Shown here in pieces: positions 1 through 4,665 of a DNA stretch of 6,079 bases; positions within the stretch are counted from its first letter, which is position 1, and each line of letters starts with the position of its first letter. Below the pieces are notes generated by a model. That model saw nothing but the letters and a program-made list of their open reading frames with translations, was not told where the DNA came from and did not search any database. Where the stretch lies: NCBI GenBank assembly GCA_020252385.1, contig JADCDC010000418.1, positions 1-6,079 on the forward strand, given 5' to 3'. A program made the position numbers and the translations under genes. This DNA is from Aestuariivirga sp. Lineage in GTDB: Bacteria; Pseudomonadota; Alphaproteobacteria; Rhizobiales; Aestuariivirgaceae.

Positions 1-962
1 ACGAACCAGACATCGCCCTGGTCGCGGGCACCGCACCAGAAGTGGTCGGTCCCCTGCTTCCAGCCATAGAGGATGGGCTCGTACTGGCGCTGGTAATCGG
101 CGCGGCCGAGGGTGAAGGTGTTCTTGGCCCAGATGATGAAAGTCGACCACTTGCCGCCGGCGTCGGTGAAGGCCTTCTGCAGGGTGTGGAGCTCGGAAGA
201 GCTCATGCACACGTAGCAGGCGCCCTTGGTGACCATGAGGAGGTTCACGCTGGTGTCGTAGAGAAACTGGTAGAAACCTTCGCCCAGTGCGTCGTTGAGG
301 ATACGCCGGTCCTTTGACAGAGCCTTGTTCCTCGAGGCGTTGGCGTAATCCACGTTGTAGGGCGGATCCGTGACCGCCAGATCTGCCAGCTGCCCGTCCA
401 TCAGGCGCTCGACGTCCGTGACCACGGTGGCGTCACCGCACAGCAGGCGGTGGTTGCCGAGGATCCACAAATCGCCGGGCCGAGAGGTCGGTACCACCGG
501 CACTTCGGGAAGCTCGCCCTCCTCCGCTTCAGCCGTTGCCTCGACGTCGAGGCCGGCCAGGTAGCGGTCCAGGTCGGCGATCTCAAAACCCAGCAGATCG
601 AGTTCGAACTTCTCGGCATCGAGTTCGCGGATAAGGCTCGACAGCGCCGCATCATCCCACCCGGCGTTCAGCGCCAGCTGGTTGTCGGCGATCACCAGCG
701 CCTTGCGCTGAGCTTCGGACAGGTGACCTAGCCGGATGACCGGAACCTCGACCAACCCCAGGCGCGTGGCTGCTGCGAGGCGGCCATGGCCGGCAATGAT
801 CGTACCCGCTGCATCGACGAGGATGGGATTGGTCCAGCCGAACTCACGAATGCTCGCGGCAATCTGATCGATCTGTGTGTCCGAATGGGTGCGCGGATTA
901 CCGGAGAACGCCGTCAGCGCGGAGACATCCACGCGCTCGATGCCGTAGCTCTCGGGGATCAT
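1..962 (-). CDS. ParB-domain / DNA methyltransferase fusion (partial, C-terminus cut by window edge)
   Basis: The protein probably methylates adenine or cytosine in phage or host DNA, with an N-terminal ParB-like domain expected to aid DNA contact. The frame is open from the ATG at 960-962 to the left edge, giving 320 visible codons. Residues about 8-95 form a ParB/sulfiredoxin-type domain with NPRTH near the N-terminus and GHGR at 58-61, the variant usual in phage methylases in place of GERR. A linker with an acidic stretch (EAEEGE) leads to the methyltransferase domain: HRLLCGD ends at 177 and the catalytic DPPY is at 199-202. Because DPPY comes first, the AdoMet-binding motif should lie in the missing C-terminal part, as in N6/N4 methylases of this order. 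AGAGGT lies seven bases before the ATG. In phages this fusion often sits near the terminase genes. The family is secure; target base and sequence cannot be read from here. Confidence 0.92.
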   Translation of the reverse strand, partial: MIPESYGIERVDVSALTAFSGNPRTHSDTQIDQIAASIREFGWTNPILVDAAGTIIAGHGRLAAATRLGLVEVPVIRLGHLSEAQRKALVIADNQLALNAGWDDAALSSLIRELDAEKFELDLLGFEIADLDRYLAGLDVEATAEAEEGELPEVPVVPTSRPGDLWILGNHRLLCGDATVVTDVERLMDGQLADLAVTDPPYNVDYANASRNKALSKDRRILNDALGEGFYQFLYDTSVNLLMVTKGACYVCMSSSELHTLQKAFTDAGGKWSTFIIWAKNTFTLGRADYQRQYEPILYGWKQGTDHFWCGARDQGDVWF

Positions 963-964
963 TG

Positions 965-1048
965 CTACCTCTTTGCGGAAACGACGTAGGTAGAACTGCG
1001 GAGCTTGTCTCCGCTGCTGGTAGATACACGTAGGTGGATTCACCTACG
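965..1048 (-). promoter_or_regulatory. Leader of the methyltransferase gene with CGTAGGT repeats and competing hairpins
   Basis: Three elements are visible. First, CGTAGGTG (1029-1036) and CACCTACG (1041-1048) form a perfect 8-bp inverted repeat with a 4-base loop. Second, GCGGAG (998-1003) and CTCCGC (1009-1014) form a 6-bp hairpin. Third, CGTAGGT occurs again at 985-991. Read as minus-strand RNA, the third element supplies CUACCU (from 993-988), exactly complementary to the AGGUAG at 970-965 that contains the ribosome binding site. The same element could instead pair with the CGUAGGUG arm upstream (1048-1041). This would allow a switch between a masked and a free ribosome binding site. A DNA operator bound by a repressor, or by the ParB domain itself, would explain the repeats equally well. 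No clear -35/-10 pair was found. The pairings are seen; the function is inferred. Confidence 0.4.
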
Positions 1049-1089
1049 GAGACTTGCGTAGCCAAAACAGGCGATGGCGAAGCCAACCT

Positions 1090-1290
1090 GGAACCCTGGA
1101 CGTGGAAACCTGCGTGGAAACCAGGAGGTCAGTTTTCTCGCTGGTTTCCACCCTCACTGACCTGGGCAGTGAATGATGACGAACGCAGGAAAGCCCCGGA
1201 ACACGGGGCTTGCTTCGATCGATGCTGTTCAGATGATGCGCTGATCGGCAGAGTGGAAACCGGAAACCGGGACCCCAAACCGGAACCCTG
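1090..1290. repeat. GTGGAAACC motif cluster with an 11-bp inverted repeat
   Basis: GTGGAAACC occurs at 1102-1110, 1114-1122 (12-base period) and 1253-1261, the last followed at once by a shortened GGAAACC (1262-1268). An inverted copy lies at 1143-1151. The second and inverted copies extend to a perfect 11-bp inverted repeat, GTGGAAACCAG (1114-1124) and CTGGTTTCCAC (1141-1151), with a 16-base spacer. An overlapping 8-bp pair, AGGTCAGT (1126-1133) and ACTGACCT (1156-1163), would form an alternative stem. GGAACCCTG bounds the cluster at both ends (1090-1098 and 1282-1290). Such mixed direct and inverted copies fit a multi-site protein-binding region, but no binder is identified and the role is unknown. 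Confidence 0.6.
1191..1211. terminator. GC-rich hairpin, possible terminator
   Basis: AAGCCCCG and CGGGGCTT form a perfect 8-bp stem around the 5-base loop GAACA. On the minus strand the stem is followed by the short pyrimidine run TTCCT; on the plus strand no T run follows. It could end leftward transcripts from the cargo genes before the methyltransferase, but the T tract is weak. Confidence 0.4.
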
Positions 1291-1326
1291 TCGCTAGCGA
1301 AAGCCTGCGCTGAGCGCCCCCGCTAT

Positions 1327-1345
1327 TCCTTCCCTTTGGGAAGGA
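1327..1345. other. Perfect 8-bp hairpin with 3-base loop
   Basis: TCCTTCCC and GGGAAGGA pair perfectly around TTT. Neither side has a T run, so it is not a standard intrinsic terminator. It lies 223 bases downstream of the DUF1810 stop codon and could protect or end that transcript; a chance hairpin is also possible. Confidence 0.35.
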
Positions 1346-1567
1346 CCCGTGATTTGTTTCGAGCTCTTGCGCAAGGTGGTCGAGGCATCCGCTCTCTCCG
1401 ACACTTCATCGAGCCTTCAATATCGGAACTTCTATCACACCCAGAATCGACGTCAACGCTTTCTTTCAACTAAACTGCATTTTTCGTAGTAAGTTTGTTT
1501 TCAGACTCTCTCGCATTACCAATCGTATGAACAACTGTACACCATGACTACTCGCCCACCGCCATGG

Positions 1568-1999
1568 CTACGCAGATGTTTGCGGCGGCCTCACCAGCTC
1601 AACCGTCATCTGATCCATGACGCCCTTGTTGTAACGGTTCAGCGCCTCCTGGAATACGCTCTCCTCTCCGGCAGCCAGGGCGAACAGTGTCATCGACGAC
1701 CGGAACTTGATGTCGTCCGGCACACCGAAGATCTGACGCAGCGACTTGCCCTGCAGCGCGAGCACCGCTTCGACGCATTGCCGGAGGCGTGCACCGAGAA
1801 CAGGATGTCCCAGATAGGCAGCGGCCTCGCCGAGCGAATTGATCCCGTAGTGCTGCGCCATTGGTGAGCGTCCGAGGCCACGCAGTTGCGGAAAGACGAA
1901 CCACATCCAGTGCGACTGTTTCTGGCCCGCTCGCAACTCTGCAAGCGCCGTCTCGAACACCGGCTCCTGAGCCTTCAGGAATCGATCGAGATCGAACAT
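1568..1999 (-). CDS. DUF1810 family protein (143 aa)
   Basis: This is a small cytoplasmic protein of the DUF1810 family, whose biochemical role I do not know; some databases label members 'calpastatin', which should not be taken as a function. The family pattern runs along the whole protein: DRFLKAQEPVFETALAELRAG near the N-terminus in pieces, SHWMWFVFPQL at 29-39, GLGRSPMAQHYGI at 41-53, an alanine-rich helix with HPVLGARLR at 65-73, and PDDIKFRSSMTLF at 94-106. The length is normal for the family. I chose the ATG at 1997-1999 because GAGGGG lies just before it and family members begin with a similar DLxRF. The frame extends 17 codons further to a TTG at 2050, but that has no better ribosome site. 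It starts 47 bases after the transpeptidase stop and may share its transcript. No signal peptide or membrane segment is seen. Confidence 0.86.
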   Translation of the reverse strand: MFDLDRFLKAQEPVFETALAELRAGQKQSHWMWFVFPQLRGLGRSPMAQHYGINSLGEAAAYLGHPVLGARLRQCVEAVLALQGKSLRQIFGVPDDIKFRSSMTLFALAAGEESVFQEALNRYNKGVMDQMTVELVRPPQTSA

Positions 2000-2046
2000 C
2001 GGCCCCTCGTTGACGGGGACCTCGTCCGGATTGCCCGGTATCAAGG

Positions 2047-2472
2047 TCAATCGACCACGACCACCTTCATGTTTCCCAAGCCCTCCGACTGAACGAGGCT
2101 GAACAGCTTCGCAGCATTGCCAGGATGAAGCCTGATGCAGCCAGCTGAGGCTGGTCGCCCGAGTTTCTTGACCTGATTGGTTCCATGGATCGCGAAGTGC
2201 CCGTTGTAGAAGATCGAGTAGGGCATGGGAGCGTTATTGTAGCGGCTGGACCGATGGTACCTTTTCATCGACTTCGCCGTCCATGTTCCTGACGGCGTCA
2301 CCTTTCCGGCTCTCGCCGTCGATACCGGCCACTGACCGATCACCTTTCCGCGATGGTAGACCGTCATGGTCTGGGACGACTTGTCGACCCTCGCGATTAC
2401 GGCTGCGGCCTGCGCCGCCGAGATGAACAGCATCGCGACGAGCGCGGCGAGAATCATTGCCCTGAGCTTCAT
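2047..2472 (-). CDS. L,D-transpeptidase (YkuD domain), exported, 141 aa
   Basis: The enzyme cross-links or modifies peptidoglycan, or attaches proteins to it, in the periplasm by attacking the meso-diaminopimelate of tetrapeptide stems through a cysteine acyl-enzyme. Residues 1-22 are a signal peptide (MKLR, a hydrophobic core of Ala/Leu/Met, then AQA before the cut). The YkuD domain fills the rest: VTPSGTW at 58-64, histidine in AIHGT (His96), and the nucleophile motif SAGCIRL with Cys112 and Arg114. The spacing of His and Cys fits the family. It is a minimal single-domain form without LysM or other wall-binding domain. The ATG at 2470-2472 is preceded by GGGGGA; a frame extension to 2727 would bury the signal peptide and is rejected. 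It lies 273 bases downstream of the 84-residue gene and 47 bases before DUF1810. It may be host-derived cargo, or a phage gene acting on the wall. Confidence 0.94.
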   Translation of the reverse strand: MKLRAMILAALVAMLFISAAQAAAVIARVDKSSQTMTVYHRGKVIGQWPVSTARAGKVTPSGTWTAKSMKRYHRSSRYNNAPMPYSIFYNGHFAIHGTNQVKKLGRPASAGCIRLHPGNAAKLFSLVQSEGLGNMKVVVVD

Positions 2473-2592
2473 GGAACTTCCCCCTTCGGTCTGCGGTCCG
2501 GCGCGTTCCCTGTCGCAGGAATCGGCCAGACACGTATTACGCAAGAAAGTTTCCCCGGCAGGCGGAAAAAGATCAAGACCCATCCGGCAAGG

Positions 2593-2708
2593 CCTGTGCA
2601 AGCAGACTGTCCTGTGCAGGTCAGCGTTGGGCCGCATCGCACAGGTAACGCCGTCGACATGAGCAACCAAGCGCATTTCGGCTCTCAAGTGTGGCGACGA
2701 CCTGCACA
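2593..2708. repeat. CCTGTGC repeats upstream of the L,D-transpeptidase
   Basis: CCTGTGCA occurs at 2593-2600 and 2611-2618 (18-base period), and the inverse GCACAGG at 2639-2645. TGTGCAGGTC (2613-2622) also forms a perfect 10-bp inverted repeat with GACCTGCACA (2699-2708). The cluster lies about 120-235 bases before the transpeptidase start, inside the 273-base gap that holds no gene. It could be an operator, but no regulator or clear promoter is visible. Confidence 0.4.
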
Positions 2709-2745
2709 AGCCCCCCAGGAACCACAAGCCACACGCGGCAGATGT

Positions 2746-3000
2746 TCAAGCCGCCAGCATCTCCATCACGCTGTCGGGCAGGTCGCCTTCCTTGCAGATG
2801 AGTGTGGCGTCTGAATACTCGCCGATGTTGGGATCGCCAGAGCGCTTGAATGCGATGGCGCCAATTGCGCCCTTGGAAACAGCGCCGCGCGCCTGCGCAA
2901 TTGCTGATCGTTCCGATGGGCACTGGATACCCTGCTCGGCAACCAGCCCATTCTCCGTTTCCTGGAAGGGAACCACCACGAAATATGTGATCTCTGCCAT
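2746..3000 (-). CDS. Unrecognised small protein, 84 aa
   Basis: I do not recognise a family. The protein begins with a beta-like stretch (AEITYFVVVPF, 2-12), followed by a charged, glutamate-rich segment, a helix with SAIAQARGA (32-40) and a small-residue region (SKGAIGAIAF, 42-51). After SGDPN (54-58) it ends in EGDLPDSVMEML. No signal peptide, membrane helix or catalytic motif is seen; it has a single Cys pair (C27, C69) too sparse for a zinc site. It is very likely real: AGGAGG lies eight bases before the ATG at 2998-3000, and a good promoter sits directly upstream. The pattern of short strands and helices would suit a small regulator or dose-adjusted accessory protein, but that is a guess. 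A longer frame to 3132 has no support. Confidence 0.8.
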   Translation of the reverse strand: MAEITYFVVVPFQETENGLVAEQGIQCPSERSAIAQARGAVSKGAIGAIAFKRSGDPNIGEYSDATLICKEGDLPDSVMEMLAA

Positions 3001-3025
3001 GACGGGCCTCCTCTTGAAGGCCCAG

Positions 3026-3054
3026 AACATAACAGGAACATTCTTCACTGTCGA
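3026..3054 (-). promoter_or_regulatory. Sigma-70-type promoter of the 84-aa gene
   Basis: On the minus strand, TCGACA (3054-3049; 5 of 6 matches to TTGACA) is followed after exactly 17 bases by TATGTT (3031-3026; 4 of 6 matches to TATAAT). Transcription would begin near 3019, leaving a leader of about 18 bases that contains AGGAGG (3012-3007). It gives the 84-residue gene, and possibly the transpeptidase and DUF1810 genes, transcription independent of the phage block. Confidence 0.5.
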
Positions 3055-3103
3055 GTCTTGGAAACGGGGCCGGTGGCGACCGGACCCTGCGCTTCCCAAC
3101 GGC

Positions 3104-3151
3104 TTACAGCCTGAACAATCGAACCAGCGCATTCAGCGCCACCCGCAGGTT
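3104..3151 (-). pseudogene. Stranded 3' end of a gene like the 185-aa phage protein
   Basis: The minus-strand frame ending in TAA at 3104-3106 reads NLRVALNALVRLFRL. The last 15 residues of the intact phage gene at 3821-4378 read NLRVALNALLRVFRL, 13 of 15 identical and ending at the same stop. The DNA is also similar, including the shared TTCAGCGCCACCCG, but has diverged by several silent changes. Similarity begins at the GGAACCT of the intact gene's end and stops abruptly on the upstream side, where 3152-3260 holds unrelated sequence leading into a plus-strand gene. No start or other part of the gene remains. The divergence suggests a relic of a related allele, not a recent exact duplication. 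Confidence 0.6.
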
Positions 3152-3171
3152 CCAACTGTGTACGGGGCTGC

Positions 3172-3181
3172 TTGTTAACAA
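3172..3181. promoter_or_regulatory. Palindrome TTGTTAACAA upstream of the exported-protein gene
   Basis: This is a perfect 10-bp palindrome 80 bases before the start of the plus-strand gene. It could be a repressor site, but it is a single short site and no good -35/-10 pair overlaps it. Confidence 0.25.
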
Positions 3182-3260
3182 CTGAGTTTGGTGGCAACTT
3201 TTCAGTGGCCGATCATCCGGCGGATGTCGGCTCAGGCAACATCTTGAGGGGATATCTGGC

Positions 3261-3740
3261 ATGCGCACTATCTCTTTGATTTCCGGACTTGCGATCGTGC
3301 TTGCAGCGGCGGCACCCGCCGCGGCTGAGACCATGCGGTCCAAAGTCGCTTTCAACACGGGCGTCCAGAAGCCGGCCCCGACCCAGCCGGCCGATGGGAT
3401 GGCAAAGACCTGGGACGTGACCCTGTCGGGCGGCGAGCTGGACGGTTGCACCGCGAGCATCGTCGACAATCTCTTTCCCCGCGACAACGGGAGCTGGGGC
3501 ACCTTTGAATTCGCGGCGACGGTGACCTGCGCCAAGGGTGCGTTCAAGCTCAATACGTCCGGAGCCTGGGACCAGAATGGCTTCCATGGAGGCGGAGCCA
3601 TCAGCAAGGATGGACGCAGCGGTGACTATGCGCAGTTGGAGGGACGCGTCGCGCAGATCGGCGTTAGCTTTGTGCCTGCGGCGGAGGCAGGCACATTTGA
3701 TGTCAGCTATGATCTCGTCATCGACCGCGTGAACAAATAG
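3261..3740 (+). CDS. Unrecognised exported protein, 159 aa
   Basis: I do not recognise a family. Residues 1-22 are a clear signal peptide (MRTI, a hydrophobic core, then APAAA before the cut at Glu23), so the product is periplasmic or secreted; there is no lipobox cysteine. The mature part is rich in Gly, Asp, Thr and aromatic residues in an alternating beta-strand pattern: TWDVTLSGGEL (50-60), GTFEFAATVTC (80-90), GTFDVSYDLVI (144-154). Two cysteines, C63 and C90, could form one disulphide. A small beta-barrel or beta-sandwich is likely. GAGGGG precedes the ATG by nine bases. It is the only plus-strand gene here and faces the phage block head to head across a hairpin. A stranded copy of the phage gene's 3' end lies on its other side. 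It reads like a host-benefit gene carried by the element; chromosomal DNA beyond a phage boundary is the alternative. Confidence 0.8.
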   Translation: MRTISLISGLAIVLAAAAPAAAETMRSKVAFNTGVQKPAPTQPADGMAKTWDVTLSGGELDGCTASIVDNLFPRDNGSWGTFEFAATVTCAKGAFKLNTSGAWDQNGFHGGGAISKDGRSGDYAQLEGRVAQIGVSFVPAAEAGTFDVSYDLVIDRVNK

Positions 3741-3746
3741 AACGGC

Positions 3747-3764
3747 TGCCCTGATATCTGGGCA
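3747..3764. other. Interrupted palindrome after the exported-protein gene
   Basis: TGCCC (3747-3751) and GGGCA (3760-3764) flank a central GATATC. It is followed on the plus strand by CCTTTACTC, a weak pyrimidine tract. Lying seven bases after the stop codon, it may help end the plus-strand transcript together with the larger hairpin next to it. Confidence 0.35.
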
Positions 3765-3779
3765 CCTTTACTCAGAAGG

Positions 3780-3807
3780 GCTCCGGTGAAAGCATTTTCA
3801 CCGGAGC
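3780..3807. terminator. 12-bp hairpin between convergent genes, likely bidirectional terminator
   Basis: GCTCCGGTGAAA (3780-3791) and TTTCACCGGAGC (3796-3807) form a perfect 12-bp stem with the 4-base loop GCAT. It sits between the plus-strand stop at 3740 and the minus-strand stop at 3821, the position expected for a shared terminator. The outer T runs are poor on both sides (CACTTTGAG on the plus strand), although the A/T pairs at the stem top are unusual for a strong terminator. A transcript-stabilising hairpin is the alternative. Confidence 0.6.
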
Positions 3808-3820
3808 GCCACTTTGAGAC

Positions 3821-4378
3821 TTACAATCTGAATACCCTCAGCAGCGCGTTCAGCGCCACCCGGAGGTTCCCGATGTCCTCCTCTGGCCAGTGCATCGCAT
3901 CCTCATCGGAGCAGATGACACGGTAGACCAGCAGCGTGGGCCTCCGGCCTGTCGACATGCGATGATCACGGTCGCAGGCATCGAGCGCAAAGGTGGCAGC
4001 CGCGAACCGCCGCTTCAGCTTGTCGATGACCTCCAACACGGGTTCGCTGGGACTGGCGCCGAAGATTCCCTCATTGATGAGAAGACCTGCCACGGATCGC
4101 GGGCTGGGCGACGGCAACCCCACCGTCGCGTGATGGTCGCGGTAGAGTTGCCCGAAGGCAACGCCTGCCTGGTACTGCGTCTCGCTGATGAGCTCTCGAA
4201 AGGCCAGCCGGCCGACGGCCGTGCCGAGTCGCTCGTCCTTGGCCTGCTTCGCGGTGACGCCGAAATGGCGCCGTCGGGCGTCGATCGCCACGCTCATGGC
4301 GTCCTTCTCCAGTTCATGGCGTGTACGTTTGCCACAGGGGTAACGCTTGCCGGGTTTGCGCTTGCGTCCAGGGGCCAT
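3821..4378 (-). CDS. Unrecognised phage protein, 185 aa
   Basis: I know no function or named domain for this protein. It begins with a strongly basic tail (GRKRKPGKRYPCGKRTRHE, 4-22), which would suit nucleic-acid binding. Next is a helical region with HFGVTAKQAKDERLGTA (38-54) and SETQYQAGVAF (65-75), and a loop GLPSPSPRSVAGLLINEGIFG (87-107, in part). It then continues through LKRRFAAATFALDACDR (121-137), RRPTLLVYRV (145-154), an acidic SDEDAMHWPEED stretch and the ending NLRVALNALLRVFRL (171-185). The ATG at 4376-4378 has AAGGA eight bases upstream; a TTG two codons earlier is too close to it. It starts two bases after the DUF6378-like stop, so it belongs to the ruvC-like operon. Its final 15 codons recur at 3104-3151. 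A regulator or DNA-binding accessory of phage replication is plausible but unproven. Confidence 0.87.
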   Translation of the reverse strand: MAPGRKRKPGKRYPCGKRTRHELEKDAMSVAIDARRRHFGVTAKQAKDERLGTAVGRLAFRELISETQYQAGVAFGQLYRDHHATVGLPSPSPRSVAGLLINEGIFGASPSEPVLEVIDKLKRRFAAATFALDACDRDHRMSTGRRPTLLVYRVICSDEDAMHWPEEDIGNLRVALNALLRVFRL

Positions 4379-4380
4379 GG

Positions 4381-4665
4381 TCAATGTCCTTCCTTGTTCG
4401 AGCTTTGGCTGAGCTCGCGCAGCAGGGCGGCGTAGCCGCAGACATCGACCGCCGAGTCTTCGTGCGAGGGATCATGGGCCAGGCGGGCCAGCTTGAGGTC
4501 GAGCAGACACAGCACCACCTGCGTCGGTGTGATTTCCCTTCCCAAGGTCGCCGACCAGCGGATGGCGATGTTCGCCATCGAGTCGGCAGCATTGCCGTAC
4601 TGCTCACCACGCTCGGCGACGACCTTGGCGGCGTGCCTCAGGAACTGCTCAGCAGGCGTGCTCAT
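4381..4665 (-). CDS. DUF6378-like phage protein, 94 aa
   Basis: The protein is small and all-helical, of a type common in phage early regions and resembling DUF6378; its role is not established. Visible pattern: a helix with AAKVVAERGEQYGN (12-25), SMANIAIRWSATLG (29-42), ITPTQVVLCLLDLKLARL (45-62), then HEDSAVDVCGYAALLREL (68-85). The order ERGEQYG, KxxRL and DxxVDxxGYA resembles the acidic and lysine positions of small nucleotide-pyrophosphohydrolase-like folds (MazG and DUF1599 types). Cleaning or modifying the nucleotide pool is therefore possible, but only by inference. Its ATG overlaps the ruvC-like stop as ATGA, with GGAGG six bases ahead, so translation is probably coupled. The stop lies two bases before the next start. 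It has no signal peptide. Confidence 0.86.
   Translation of the reverse strand: MSTPAEQFLRHAAKVVAERGEQYGNAADSMANIAIRWSATLGREITPTQVVLCLLDLKLARLAHDPSHEDSAVDVCGYAALLRELSQSSNKEGH

Larger units (their letters stand above)
963..1567. other. 605-base stretch without a convincing gene
   Basis: The stretch separates the methyltransferase from the DUF1810 gene; both read leftward. It holds the methyltransferase leader, the GTGGAAACC cluster, a GC-rich hairpin at 1191-1211, the palindrome TCGCTAGCGA at 1291-1300, a compact inverted repeat GCGCT-G-AGCGC at 1307-1317, a hairpin at 1327-1345 and the palindrome CTTGCGCAAG at 1366-1375. From about 1420 to 1540 the base composition turns distinctly AT-richer. 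I see no tRNA or other recognisable RNA. An 87-codon plus-strand frame at 1034-1297 is not credible: its Trp/Pro-rich protein is produced by the repeats and it has no convincing ribosome binding site. Confidence 0.6.

Noticed and set aside
1034..1297. 87-codon plus-strand frame in the gap before the DUF1810 gene
   Set aside because: Its Trp- and Pro-rich protein comes from the GTGGAAACC repeats, it runs through hairpins, and no convincing ribosome site precedes it.
1301..1380. Possible tRNA or attachment site because of dense short inverted repeats
   Set aside because: No T-arm GTTCGA in correct context, no cloverleaf fold and no acceptor stem could be built.
2540..2570. ECF-sigma-like promoter (GGAAA, 15 bases, CGTG) before the transpeptidase
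   Set aside because: Only part of the GGAAC/CGTT pattern matches, so it is not distinguishable from chance.
2473..2727. N-terminal extension of the L,D-transpeptidase frame
   Set aside because: It would place 85 residues before an obvious signal peptide; the inner ATG at 2470-2472 has its own ribosome site.
3104..3607. 167-codon minus-strand frame ending with the duplicated tail
   Set aside because: Most of it is antisense to the well-supported exported-protein gene; only the last codons (3104-3151) match anything real, so it is recorded as a remnant.
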